A stretch of DNA of 64,000 nucleotides from Cnuella takakiae (GTDB taxonomy: Bacteria; Bacteroidota; Bacteroidia; Chitinophagales; Chitinophagaceae), in contig NZ_MTFE01000010.1 in assembly GCF_001953305.1 (NCBI RefSeq), forward strand, positions 5,495,269 through 5,559,268, written 5' to 3'. Shown one piece after another: positions 25,901 to 33,238 of this stretch (position 1 is the stretch's first letter; each line of letters begins with the position of its first letter). Position numbers and translations under genes: made by a program. Below the pieces are notes generated by a model. That model was not told the DNA's origin and did no database searches. It saw nothing but the letters and a program-made list of their open reading frames with translations.

Positions 25901-26194
25901 CTATCCGCTTCGTCCCGTCTGCGGCCCATCATCATGACCACGCTGGCCATGATTGCCGGCATGGTACCGATGGCCATAGGCTTTGGTGAAGGTGGCGAAC
26001 AGGTCGCACCGCTAGGGCAATCAGTCATAGGTGGATTGTTGATGTCAACTCTTACGACATTGCTAGTGATGCCGCACCTTTTTGTAATGGTACGTAAAAA
26101 AGCTACCCTTCAGAGTGCATCGCTTGACCCGGATGACAGTGAAAGCCGGTTTTTCAAAAAAGAAACGCTCATTCTTGAACCTCAAAAATTTTAA
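22997..26194 (+). CDS. RND efflux pump permease (HAE1-like)
   Basis: The 1065-residue protein has the full RND layout: first helix at the N-terminus, two large periplasmic loops (about 35-330 and 555-860), and two blocks of helices. TM4 carries LALAIGILVDEATVTIENIHQH, with the Asp typical of proton-driven RND pumps. It lacks the double-acid CzcA signature DFGxIVDGAV, so it is closer to drug or small-molecule HAE1 pumps than to heavy-metal exporters. The substrate is unknown. Location in the sulfur island suggests export of sulfur-related or thiol compounds, which is speculative. Confidence 0.9.
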   Translation: MNIIRLALRKPIAVMVMVLAIGYFSFLVVKKINVDIFPKIESPAIYIAMPYGGLTPSYMDGFMANEFQKVLVFVSGVKDIEFKSIQGFTLMKLSFYAGTDMAQAAAEVSTQVSRAMGFLPPGAVPPQVVRFDGSSLPIGQLVFESDKRSIGEVQNLVMTRIRPQFVSIPGITAPAPFGGNVRSIVVKVNPGLMQSYGLSEEQVMTAIAKNNLPSPAGNIRIGDKNYMSPVNSMAKGPEEFLNLPVRTEGAATVFIRDIATVEDGADVTTGYAVINGKRSVYLPVIKKADASTLKVVESLKSSLPMLKESLPDDVNIDYVFDQSVYIERSIENLIHEGILGAILTGLMVLLFLGDNRGALIVVLTIPISILTAVLLLSAFGQTINMMTLSGLALAIGILVDEATVTIENIHQHFEKGKYKSRAIVDALLEISIPKLLILLCILAVLLPSFIMTGIPKDMFLPLSLAVGFSMIASFVFSQTFVPVMANWLMKIKKHKHHVDKNGKMKLTRFEKFKRRYLVLTRSFQRNRKTVVATYAIVVGALVAVGFMSIGTDIMPPSGTTDLQVRITAPAGTRIEKTEEYLHSVMDIVSAEAGAEAVTITSAFVGTQPSGTAINPIFLFTSGSQEAVLQISLDKNGLPNSIDAIKEGIRKSVAEKLPELQLSFEPIELVEKIMSSGTNTPVQIRVAAGQLAQAAVYAKKIEANLKQVHFLRDVRMEEAVHYPSLQIEVDRERAAQFGLTMQDVTQVMTMATSSTRFVNKTLWRDPKSGLIFQVQLQVPEASMQTINDIKMLPLKAGQARPILDDVSSISAGMEPGQVNRQGANRYVTVAANIHQKDLGAAAEAVKKAIEGAGERPKGVLVSTQGQLTLLADTLDGLKTGLVIAIVVIFLLLAAYYQSFALSAMILSVIPAVIAGSLLVLLAFGSTLNLQSYMGIIMSVGVSVSNAFLLADHAERSRFKYKLDTGVSAILSASSRLRPIIMTTLAMIAGMVPMAIGFGEGGEQVAPLGQSVIGGLLMSTLTTLLVMPHLFVMVRKKATLQSASLDPDDSESRFFKKETLILEPQKF

Positions 26195-26198
26195 ACGA

Positions 26199-27281
26199 AT
26201 GCAAAAGATATTTTTATTGATTTTACCGGCACTTGTACTGGCCCAAAGTTGCTCACAGAAGCAGGAAACAAAAGTTCCTGCGGCAAAAAAGGAAATGAAA
26301 ACATTCAAACTGGCAACGGTTGTTTCAGACCAGCCCTCCTTTACGATTACTTTGCCCGGCGAATTAAAGCCGTATGAAGAAGTGAAAATTTATCCCAAGA
26401 TCAAAGGGTTTGTAAAAAAGACCTATGTGGACCGGGGCAGCTATGTACGTAAAGGACAACTGCTAGCACAACTGGAAGCAGGTGAAATTGGTGCTCAATA
26501 TGCCGCCCGAACATCGTCCAGCACCACAGCCTACCAAAAATTGTTATTCAGCAGGCAGTCCTATCATCGCTTAAAAGAGGCGGCCAAAAAGAACGGTGCG
26601 GTGGCCACTATTGAATTAGAAAGGGCCTATGCGCAATATCTTGCCGACAGTGCTGCTTACAGCAGCAGCAGGTCGGAAGCGGCTGCCACCGGGCAGGTTG
26701 CGAACTATTTGCGCATCACGGCACCTTTTGATGGTGTTATAACAGGGCGGTTTGTATCGGAAGGGGCTCTTGTTGGGGAAGGCGGCGCCAGCACAGAACC
26801 CATGTTTCAATTAACACAGCAAAGCAAACTGCGTTTGGAAGTAGCTATTCCCGAAAAGCAGGCACAAGCCTTACAACCCGGCAGCAAAGCCACATTCAGG
26901 TTGTTGGATAACCCAGGACAGACATTCACGGCCACGCTTTCAAGGAACAGCAGGGCACTTGATGGCCAAACCAAATCACTGCTTGCGGAGTTTGACGTGG
27001 ATAATGCCGGTTCAGCCCTGCGATCAGGCCAATACGCCAAGGCGATTGTGCAACTGCGGCGGCCACAGGCTACGTTATGGGTACCGGTGAGTAGCGTGGT
27101 GCAATCGCAGGCCGATATATTTGTCGTTAAAGCTGCGAGTGGCGTCGCGAAGAGAGTGCCAGTGCAGACAGGCGTATCAAAAGACAGTTTGATTGAAGTT
27201 TTTGGCGACCTCACCGCAGGAGACAAGGTGCTGTTGAAAGGCACTGAAGAATTGAAAGAGGGTACAAAGATTGGACAATAA
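26199..27281 (+). CDS. RND membrane-fusion (adaptor) lipoprotein
   Basis: The 360-residue protein starts at ATG 26199 with a lipoprotein signal (ILPALVLAQSC). The adaptor layout is visible: a lipoyl/barrel-sandwich half-motif (VYPK-like segment EVKIYPKIKGFVKKTYVDRGSYVRKGQLLAQLE), a helical hairpin (about 95-160), the returning lipoyl half (ITAPFDGVITGRFVSEGALV), and a beta-barrel domain. It links the inner-membrane pump to the TolC channel of the same operon. The start lies 5 nt after the pump's stop. Confidence 0.9.
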   Translation: MQKIFLLILPALVLAQSCSQKQETKVPAAKKEMKTFKLATVVSDQPSFTITLPGELKPYEEVKIYPKIKGFVKKTYVDRGSYVRKGQLLAQLEAGEIGAQYAARTSSSTTAYQKLLFSRQSYHRLKEAAKKNGAVATIELERAYAQYLADSAAYSSSRSEAAATGQVANYLRITAPFDGVITGRFVSEGALVGEGGASTEPMFQLTQQSKLRLEVAIPEKQAQALQPGSKATFRLLDNPGQTFTATLSRNSRALDGQTKSLLAEFDVDNAGSALRSGQYAKAIVQLRRPQATLWVPVSSVVQSQADIFVVKAASGVAKRVPVQTGVSKDSLIEVFGDLTAGDKVLLKGTEELKEGTKIGQ

Positions 27282-27308
27282 ATAAGCCTTTAAAATAAAA
27301 AGACAATT

Positions 27309-27902
27309 ATGGATAATCAGAAACAGGCAAGAAAAAAGAGAATCATCAAAACTGCTGGAAATATTATTTTTTTTGGCGTATTCCTGCTTCTGGTTTTTAA
27401 TGCCGATGCAAAAGCCTGGCTGCTGCGCCAGCTTATGAGTATTGGGCTTTTTAATACGGAAATTAAGGCTAGTAAGCAACCGGCAACCGAAGAGGTAACA
27501 CCTGCCTTTACGTATTATGATGCCACTGGCAATACGGTGTCCACAAGTGATCTAAAAGGCAAGGTGGTTTTTGTCAACTTCTGGGCAACCTGGTGTCCGC
27601 CTTGCCTTGCAGAGATGCCTTCCTTGCAGTCCCTCTACCAGCAATTTGAAAAAGATAACCGGATTGTGTTCTTGTTTATGAATGAGGATGATGATCCGTC
27701 AAAAGGAATACAGTATTTGCAACAGAAGGGTTACAGTGTTCCTCTGGCAAATCGGGCAGGCAGCATTCCATCCGAACTATTTAGCGGCACTCTGCCTACC
27801 ACGATAATACTCGATAAGGAAGGGAAGGTGGTGTATAAACACGAGGGGCTGGCGCAGTACAACACAAAAAACTTTGTCAGTCAGTTAAAAGCCCTATTGT
27901 AA
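27309..27902 (+). CDS. TlpA-like thiol-disulfide oxidoreductase, membrane anchored
   Basis: This 197-residue protein has an N-terminal membrane helix (about 13-40, IIFFGVFLLLVFNADAK) and a periplasmic thioredoxin fold with FWATWCPPCLAEMP. The cis-Pro loop reads GTLPTTIIL. TlpA/ResA-like proteins reduce disulfides in the periplasm, for instance in cytochrome c maturation. It follows the adaptor gene by 27 nt and is followed by a second TlpA-like gene. In a persulfide island a periplasmic reductant could service TsdA or the rhodanese-thioredoxin lipoprotein, which is inference. Confidence 0.85.
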   Translation: MDNQKQARKKRIIKTAGNIIFFGVFLLLVFNADAKAWLLRQLMSIGLFNTEIKASKQPATEEVTPAFTYYDATGNTVSTSDLKGKVVFVNFWATWCPPCLAEMPSLQSLYQQFEKDNRIVFLFMNEDDDPSKGIQYLQQKGYSVPLANRAGSIPSELFSGTLPTTIILDKEGKVVYKHEGLAQYNTKNFVSQLKALL

Positions 27903-27940
27903 GCTTATTTCAACAACTATTAAAAACAAAATACCTACGC

Positions 27941-28498
27941 ATGAAACAATTATTTTTTTTATCCGCAGTCATATTCAGCAGTTCCCTCGTTGCATGTTCT
28001 AACAACGCAGCAGAACAAAATACAACATCAACGGCTACGGAACAAACAATCAGCACCAGCGAAAACGCTGCTGCCGCACCGTCTGCCAATACAAACGCTA
28101 CATCGTTGCCGGCCTTTGCCATGCAGGATGTAAACGGCAACCCTGTAAGCCTCGAGTCGTTTAAAGGGAAAAAAGTCTTTGTAAATCTTTGGGCCTCCTG
28201 GTGTCCTCCCTGCAGACGGGAGATGTCTTCGATAGAAAAGCTCCGAAACGGCGTTGACTCCAATAAAGTGGCTTTCGTTATGCTCTCGTTAGACGACAAT
28301 TTTAACAAGGCGAAAACATTCATTAAGCGGCAAAAGCTTTCACTGCCACTTTATTATCCAGCGGAAAACTTGCCTGCGCTATTTAATGTACAGGCTATAC
28401 CCACAACATTCATATTTAATGAAGCTGGAAATCTATTGCAGCGTGTAGACGGAGGCGATGAGTATAATTCAGAGGCGTATCGCAAGTTGTTGCAGTAG
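27941..28498 (+). CDS. TlpA-like thiol-disulfide oxidoreductase, lipoprotein
   Basis: This 185-residue protein has a lipoprotein signal (SSSLVACSN) and a Ser/Thr/Ala-rich linker (about 20-60) before a thioredoxin domain with LWASWCPPCRREM and the cis-Pro loop QAIPTTFIF. It lies 38 nt after the other TlpA-like gene and shares only fold and motif with it, so they are diverged paralogues with different anchoring. Expected role: periplasmic disulfide or persulfide reduction. Confidence 0.85.
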   Translation: MKQLFFLSAVIFSSSLVACSNNAAEQNTTSTATEQTISTSENAAAAPSANTNATSLPAFAMQDVNGNPVSLESFKGKKVFVNLWASWCPPCRREMSSIEKLRNGVDSNKVAFVMLSLDDNFNKAKTFIKRQKLSLPLYYPAENLPALFNVQAIPTTFIFNEAGNLLQRVDGGDEYNSEAYRKLLQ

Positions 28499-28560
28499 AA
28501 CTCAAAATAAGTCTAATTATTTTTGACTCTCTATTTCGATTTCAAATTAATAGTCTGTTG

Positions 28561-29328
28561 ATGAATTTTTCCCTTTCCAAAATCCCCGCCCGTACCGTAC
28601 AGCCGCGTAAGCATGGATTGACCGTAGTGAGCGACAAAGGGCTTAGCTTAATGGAAACAAAAAACCTAATGTCAGGTGCAGCGCCCTATGTTGATATGAT
28701 AAAACTTGCCTTTGGTACGGCACTGGTTACACCTATGCTTAAAGAAAAAATCCAGTTGTACCAATCCTATAATGTCCCGGTTTTCTTTGGCGGGCTTTTG
28801 TTCGAAGCCTTTGTCATTCGAAATGAACTGGCTGCATTTGAACGACTGGTTGATGAACACAACATTCCTTGTATGGAAATCTCCGATGGCGCTATTGATA
28901 TTTCGCACGAACAAAAATGCGCCTATATCCGTCGTTTTAGCCAGGAGAGAGTCGTGCTGAGTGAGATCGGTTCTAAGGACAAGGACAAAGTACAGGTAAC
29001 GCCACCATACAAATGGATCCAGTTGATGCAGGCAGAACTGGAGGCAGGTTCTTCCTATCTTATAGCTGAAGCTAAGGAGCTGGGTAATGTGGGCTTGTAC
29101 CGCGATTCAGGTGAAGTGAGGGAAGGACTGGTACAGGAAATCTTAACAAAAATTCCTGCTGAAAAGATTATTTGGGAAGCACCTGCAAAAGATCAGCAAT
29201 TAAATTTCATCGAGCTGTTAGGCTGCAATGCCAATCTCGGGAACATCAACCCCTCAGAAATCATCGCATTGGAAGCAATGCGTGTTGGTTTACGAAGTGA
29301 CAGTTTCTCGTTTTTCTTGAATAATTAA
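28561..29328 (+). CDS. comA: Phosphosulfolactate synthase (ComA)
   Basis: The 255-residue protein is a TIM-barrel of the ComA family. Matching segments are KPRKHGLTVVSDKGLSL-type opening (PRKHGLTVVSDKG), YVDMIKLAFGTALV, VPVFFGGLLFEAF, MEISDGAIDI and IIWEAPAKDQQLNFIELLG. ComA adds sulfite to phosphoenolpyruvate to give phosphosulfolactate, the first step to coenzyme M in methanogens and to sulfolactate in some bacteria. Here it could trap sulfite made by the two persulfide dioxygenases. ATG 28561 is chosen over the TTG one codon before. No ComB/ComC was seen. A terminator follows directly. Confidence 0.9.
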   Translation: MNFSLSKIPARTVQPRKHGLTVVSDKGLSLMETKNLMSGAAPYVDMIKLAFGTALVTPMLKEKIQLYQSYNVPVFFGGLLFEAFVIRNELAAFERLVDEHNIPCMEISDGAIDISHEQKCAYIRRFSQERVVLSEIGSKDKDKVQVTPPYKWIQLMQAELEAGSSYLIAEAKELGNVGLYRDSGEVREGLVQEILTKIPAEKIIWEAPAKDQQLNFIELLGCNANLGNINPSEIIALEAMRVGLRSDSFSFFLNN

Positions 29329-29332
29329 ATAG

Positions 29333-29368
29333 AGAGCGATTCTTTCGGGAATCGCTCTTTTGTTTTGT
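29333..29368. terminator. Terminator between convergent comA and thioredoxin genes
   Basis: AGAGCGATTC (29333-29342) pairs with GAATCGCTCT (29349-29358) around a 6-nt loop, followed by a T-rich tract on the forward strand. It ends comA transcription and may also serve the convergent thioredoxin gene, whose stop is at 29369. Confidence 0.85.
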
Positions 29369-29734
29369 TTACTTCAATGTTTGCAGCAGGCGTTCTTCAA
29401 TCACCTGTTGAAACGCCTTTTTCGGAAGCGCACCGGGCTGCATGACAGGCTCACCCTTTACTGGTATAAATAAAAAAGTAGGAATACTCCGGATGCCAAA
29501 TATCGCAGAAAGTTCTCCTTCTTTTTCTGTATCTATTTTATAGATCACTAATTCGCCTTCATATTGCTTTGAGAGTTCTTCCAGCACTGGCGCTACCATT
29601 TTACAGGGTCCGCACCAGTCGGCATAAAAATCAATGACTGCAGGAACAGAACCTTTGTATTTCCATTCCTGCTCCTTTTCATAGTCAAAAACCTTGTCCT
29701 TAAAATCCTGTGTTGTTAATTGAATCGTCGCCAT
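29369..29734 (-). CDS. Thioredoxin
   Basis: This 121-residue cytoplasmic protein has the thioredoxin active site FYADWCGPCKM and the cis-Pro loop IRSIPTFLFI, so it should be a general disulfide reductase. The start at ATG 29734 (MATIQLTTQDF) is chosen because the upstream in-frame sequence contains the promoter and operator 9. Placing a thioredoxin under the sulfur regulon fits a need to reduce persulfides and disulfides on rhodaneses or dioxygenase products. Confidence 0.92.
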   Translation of the reverse strand: MATIQLTTQDFKDKVFDYEKEQEWKYKGSVPAVIDFYADWCGPCKMVAPVLEELSKQYEGELVIYKIDTEKEGELSAIFGIRSIPTFLFIPVKGEPVMQPGALPKKAFQQVIEERLLQTLK

Positions 29735-29749
29735 TTTACTGCTTTGTTG

Positions 29750-29794
29750 TAAAGATAAAATTGAAGTGAATGATAAACCGTGACACGAGTCACA
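29750..29794 (-). promoter_or_regulatory. Operator 9 and -7 element of the thioredoxin gene
   Basis: CGTGA-cacgag-TCACA (29779-29794 on the forward strand) has one changed base. On the reverse strand TATCTTTA (29750-29757) is a good -7 element ending 36.5 bp from the palindrome centre. The ATG is 16 nt further on. Confidence 0.75.
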
Positions 29795-29796
29795 CC

Positions 29797-29824
29797 AAAA
29801 AGCCCTTTGTAGAAACAAAGGGCT
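29797..29824 (-). terminator. Reverse-strand terminator after the methyltransferase gene
   Basis: AGCCCTTTGT (29801-29810) pairs with ACAAAGGGCT (29815-29824) around AGAA, and the AAAA at 29797-29800 gives a T run on the reverse strand. It ends the gene at 29859-30455 just before operator 9. Confidence 0.85.
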
Positions 29825-29858
29825 CAACCAAAACCAACTGCCACGTGGACGTAGTTTA

Positions 29859-30455
29859 TTATAACTTTTGGCCTACTAGCTGTAAAACGGCTGCCTTGCC
29901 TTTATGAAATTTACCCTCATTCAATTCAATTTCTTTTTGTCCGCAGGATAGCAAATGGAGAAAAGGAAAATCACTGCAAATGGAAGGCGCATCATATAAC
30001 ATTTGCTTGTCCTTCGGCCCGCCAGAATCAAATTCTACCTGTTCCTTCGCAAATGCCTCTAAAATGAGATACCCGCCTGAGTTTAGCGATTTAAATATCT
30101 GTTCATGGAATAAAGAGCGCAGGGCCTGAGGCAGATGCACATAAATCAAGGCAACAGCGTCATATTTTTTCTCGGCCTTGTAGGTCTCAATTTCCTGAAC
30201 CCAATAGTTGATGGTTACATTTTTTGCAGTGGCTTGTAGCAGCGCTTTTTCTCTGGCCACCTCGCTAAAGTCAAATGCATCAACCAGCCAACCTTTCGAA
30301 GCTGCATAGATTGCATTGCGTCCTTCCCCTTCAGCCGGCAACAAAATTGAACCGGGTTTGTGTTTATCAATATACTGCTTAAAGTAATGGTTGGGCTCTT
30401 GCCCATACACTGATGCATTTTCTATATAGCGTGTATTCCAAAACTCTTGTTTCAT
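29859..30455 (-). CDS. Class I SAM-dependent methyltransferase (TehB/thiol methyltransferase-like)
   Basis: This 198-residue protein begins MKQEFWNTRYIENASVYG, close to the FWdxRY opening of TehB-like and thiopurine/thiol methyltransferases. The SAM site is GSILLPAEGEGRNAIYAASKGW and the acidic strand VDAFDFSEVA; YDAVALIYVHLP is motif IV. The ATG at 30455 fits a -7 element 6 nt away. S-methylation of a toxic thiol or sulfide species is possible given the regulon, but the substrate is unknown and TehB-like members act on diverse small molecules. Confidence 0.78.
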   Translation of the reverse strand: MKQEFWNTRYIENASVYGQEPNHYFKQYIDKHKPGSILLPAEGEGRNAIYAASKGWLVDAFDFSEVAREKALLQATAKNVTINYWVQEIETYKAEKKYDAVALIYVHLPQALRSLFHEQIFKSLNSGGYLILEAFAKEQVEFDSGGPKDKQMLYDAPSICSDFPFLHLLSCGQKEIELNEGKFHKGKAAVLQLVGQKL

Positions 30456-30460
30456 AAGAG

Positions 30461-30505
30461 CAAAAATGCAAGGATGCTGTCGCAATTGTCGTGATAACAG
30501 TCACG
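30461..30505 (-). promoter_or_regulatory. Operator 10 and -7 element of the methyltransferase gene
   Basis: CGTGA-taacag-TCACG (30490-30505) is a perfect core. On the reverse strand CATTTTTG (30461-30468) ends 36.5 bp from its centre. The ATG at 30455 lies 5 nt after the -7 element, so the message may be leaderless or nearly so. Confidence 0.77.
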
Positions 30506-30518
30506 TCAAACCCATATC

Positions 30519-31748
30519 TTACCTAAGCTCCGGACAGCGGGTGCTTTTCCATAAGAACTTTGCAGTACAGCACATGCGTAAATGTGCCAATAACCCACCG
30601 GCTCCTGTCAAAGCTGCTACGAAAACAAAGGTAACAGACAGACCAAATTTGTCAGCCAGAAAGCCCGAAAGTAAAGCACCCGCCACATAGCCGCTGTCCC
30701 GCCAAAAACGGAAGATGCTTAAGCTTTCGGAACGTTGTTGGGGGTGGGTGTGTTCAGCAATGACCGTTAGAAAATTAGGATAAACCAAGGCTGTTCCCAG
30801 GCCCATCAGTACCATCGCCGCCAGGGCCATATAAAAGTTAGAAGCATAGGTCAACAGTAGCAGACCAATAGCTTGTAGTAACATGCCAGTGGTTATTAAT
30901 TGCTTTTTACAGAAAACATCGCCCATTTTACCGGTAGCCATCTGCCCAAGGCCCCATACAGCAGGATATACTCCTGCCAACAATCCAATTTCAGACAGAT
31001 TAAACTGTTTGTTTAGCAATAACACAGGCAGCAATCCCCAGATTACCCCATCGTTAAGATTATTTATAAAACCACTGATGGTAACACTACCAAGGTTGTA
31101 ATGCTGAAAAGTCGTTTGCTTCCAGATACACTTCAAAATCGACTGCTTGCTTTGCTGTGCTTCTACCTGGACATGCCTCTCTGTATCTTTTACAAATAAA
31201 AGCGTTAGGATCAATCCTCCCATCGAAAAAAGAATGCCTGGCAGAAATGGATAAAAACTAAAGCCTTTTGCCGATGCAATCTGCGTAGCCAGAAAGGCAG
31301 CAAAGCCTACTGTTAAGTATCCTGCAAACTCATTCAAGCCCATTGCGAAGCCACGATCTTTTTCACCAACCAGGTCAATTTTCATCATAACGGTTGCCGA
31401 CCAGGCCAGACCTTGGTTGATGCCTAATAAAATATTAGCGGCAATTACCCAGCTCCATTCTTGTGCATACATCAATAAATAGGGCACCGGAAGAGCGGCA
31501 GCCCAGCCGATCAGCAAAACCCGCCTGCGGTTGTATCGATTCGCTAGCTTTCCTGCAACTAGGTTGAAAAGAGCCTTTACGCTTCCAAAAGCTATGATAA
31601 AGGACAGAAGTGCTGTATAGCTGTTAATACCAAGCGTTTCGGCCAATCCTGGCAAAACAGCCCGTTCCAAGCCAATCATGCTGCCCACAAACGCATTTAT
31701 CAATACTAATAGATAGAACTGCCGCCAATTTGCTTTTAGACCTTGCAC
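30519..31748 (-). CDS. Major facilitator superfamily transporter
   Basis: This protein of about 409 residues has 12 predicted helices in two halves of six, with the basic loop GKLANRYNRRRVL after helix 2 as in MFS carriers. A long ORF extends to 31799, but that part would overlap operator 11 and the -7 element. GTG at 31748 (LKANWRQFYLLVLINAF follows) is therefore the better start. No close named family is recognised, so export of sulfite, thiol compounds or a drug are all open. It is one of the two divergent genes sharing operator 11. Confidence 0.82.
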   Translation of the reverse strand: MQGLKANWRQFYLLVLINAFVGSMIGLERAVLPGLAETLGINSYTALLSFIIAFGSVKALFNLVAGKLANRYNRRRVLLIGWAAALPVPYLLMYAQEWSWVIAANILLGINQGLAWSATVMMKIDLVGEKDRGFAMGLNEFAGYLTVGFAAFLATQIASAKGFSFYPFLPGILFSMGGLILTLLFVKDTERHVQVEAQQSKQSILKCIWKQTTFQHYNLGSVTISGFINNLNDGVIWGLLPVLLLNKQFNLSEIGLLAGVYPAVWGLGQMATGKMGDVFCKKQLITTGMLLQAIGLLLLTYASNFYMALAAMVLMGLGTALVYPNFLTVIAEHTHPQQRSESLSIFRFWRDSGYVAGALLSGFLADKFGLSVTFVFVAALTGAGGLLAHLRMCCTAKFLWKSTRCPELR

Positions 31749-31763
31749 ACTTTTTTTGTAACG

Positions 31764-31836
31764 CAAAATAATCTTACTAAAAGATTTCAGGAGTGACACA
31801 AGTCACGGGTGAGTAACTGCATGAACAATAAGTTTG
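31764..31836. promoter_or_regulatory. Operator 11, divergent: one palindrome and two -7 elements
   Basis: AGTGA-cacaag-TCACG (31792-31807) lies between divergent MFS and DUF983 genes. Forward: TAAGTTTG (31829-31836), a full -7 consensus, ends 36.5 bp from the centre and is 18 nt before ATG 31854. Reverse: TTATTTTG (31764-31771) ends 35.5 bp from the centre and is 16 nt before GTG 31748. A single operator thus sits at the activating position for both genes. Confidence 0.75.
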
Positions 31837-31853
31837 CATTATAAGCAAATTTT

Positions 31854-32294
31854 ATGCAAAATGAAGGTCAAAGGCGGTCACCCAATTATCTTTTCAGCCT
31901 CCTGCAACTCAAATGCCCACGCTGCCGGCAAGGCGATATGTTTCTGCAAAAAAGTTCCTACAAAAAGGGAATGATGAAAATGTATGATACCTGTTCTTTT
32001 TGCGAACAGAAAATGGAAATAGAGCCTGCATTTTACTATGGCACGGGTTACGTAAGCTACGCTTTATCGGTAGCGCTAACTGTCGCCAGCTTCATTGCAT
32101 GGTGGGTTATTATCGGGATGTCGCTGAAGGATGATCGCTTTTTCTGGTGGATAGGCTTCAATGCTGTTCTTTTGCTTGCTACACAGCCTTATCTGATGCG
32201 CTTATCAAGAACGGTGTGGTTATCGTTCTTTGTTCGGTATAAAAAAGACGCTGCCTGCGATTGGATTGCTCAGGATGAACATACTGTCGGGTAG
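31854..32294 (+). CDS. DUF983 membrane protein
   Basis: The 146-residue protein has an N-terminal zinc-ribbon-like pair, LKCPRCRQGDMF and DTCSFCEQKM (Cys-x2-Cys twice), then two hydrophobic helices (LSVALTVASFIAWWVIIG and WWIGFNAVLLLATQPYLM). This is the DUF983 pattern. Members are small membrane proteins of unknown role, sometimes near heme-copper oxidase genes. Control by operator 11 suggests a role linked to sulfur exposure, possibly of the respiratory chain, but that is speculation. Confidence 0.82.
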   Translation: MQNEGQRRSPNYLFSLLQLKCPRCRQGDMFLQKSSYKKGMMKMYDTCSFCEQKMEIEPAFYYGTGYVSYALSVALTVASFIAWWVIIGMSLKDDRFFWWIGFNAVLLLATQPYLMRLSRTVWLSFFVRYKKDAACDWIAQDEHTVG

Positions 32295-32722
32295 TCAGCA
32301 ACGCACTCGTAAACGTCTAAATATTCCATCGTTGACATAGAAGTGTCGCATCTGTAAATTTTACCTATTCAACTATTCTAAAATAATTGGTTTGCGATTT
32401 ATGCGAGAAAGAAAAACTTAGGGAACATGAAGGGATATCTTCAGAAATTCGTCCACACTGGCATACTCTTTTCAGCAGACCTTTTTTATCTTCTGCACAA
32501 AACCGTCAATACGACTGCCCGGTTATGGTAAGTTAGTATTAGCTGAATGTGATTATAATAACTAACCAATGAAAACTTACATTTTCGACCAAGGAAAGGA
32601 ACGATGGGGCATGTACCAACTCAAAACGAAGGTCTTACATTGGCTGAATTGGAACAAAATAATATCCGGAAGGCATAATTTTCTGAAAACTTTATTGGCT
32701 AAAAGTTTGTTGAACTTATAAC
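32295..32722. other. Intergenic stretch with doubtful small ORFs
   Basis: About 430 bp. It contains a 50-codon ORF at 32569-32721 (MKTYIFDQGKERWGMYQLKT, then WLNWNKIISGRHNFLKTLL) ending directly before the next gene, and a 34-codon ORF from about 32427. Neither has a recognised family and no sulfur-regulon operator is present. The 32569 ORF may be a real small protein. Confidence 0.35.
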
Positions 32723-33226
32723 ATGAAAACGATTATAGCATCAATGATCTTTGGCTTATCCTTCATTGCTTGCCAATCCCATGCGCAAGTGAAAAGCGGC
32801 ACATTTAATTTTACCCTTAAAATGTTGCTCTCAAGGGATGTTCCGGAAATTACAGTTGCCGATGCTGCAAAAAACTCCGGTCGTTATATGTTTTTAGATG
32901 CACGTGAACAAAAAGAATACAATGTTAGCCATCTTCCCAGCACCAGGTTTGTTGGCTATGATAGCTTTTCCATTACGTTTTTAAACGATTTACCAAAAGA
33001 TAAGCCCTTAGTCGTGTATTGCTCTATTGGGAAACGAAGTGAGGATATTACACGCAAGCTGAAAAAAGCAGGTTTTACAAATGTTCATAACCTGTATGGC
33101 GGCATCTTTGAATGGGTCAACCAGGGCAACCAGGTATATGACCTTCAGAATAAGCCAACTGACAAGATACATGCCTACGGGAAGCTTTGGGGCAGATTTT
33201 TAGACAAGGGCACAAAAGTCTATTAA
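32723..33226 (+). CDS. Exported rhodanese-like protein
   Basis: This 167-residue protein begins with a signal peptide (MKTIIASMIFGLSFIACQSHAQ), with a possible lipid-anchor Cys. One rhodanese domain (about 40-150) has FLDAREQKEYNVSHL and the active loop VVYCSIGKRSEDI. The rhodanese core ends LYGGIFEWVNQGNQVYD, typical of exported single-domain rhodaneses in Bacteroidota. The sterol desaturase-like gene follows 12 nt later, so they are probably one unit. No regulon operator is seen directly upstream. Confidence 0.85.
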   Translation: MKTIIASMIFGLSFIACQSHAQVKSGTFNFTLKMLLSRDVPEITVADAAKNSGRYMFLDAREQKEYNVSHLPSTRFVGYDSFSITFLNDLPKDKPLVVYCSIGKRSEDITRKLKKAGFTNVHNLYGGIFEWVNQGNQVYDLQNKPTDKIHAYGKLWGRFLDKGTKVY

Positions 33227-33238
33227 TTCCTATTCATC

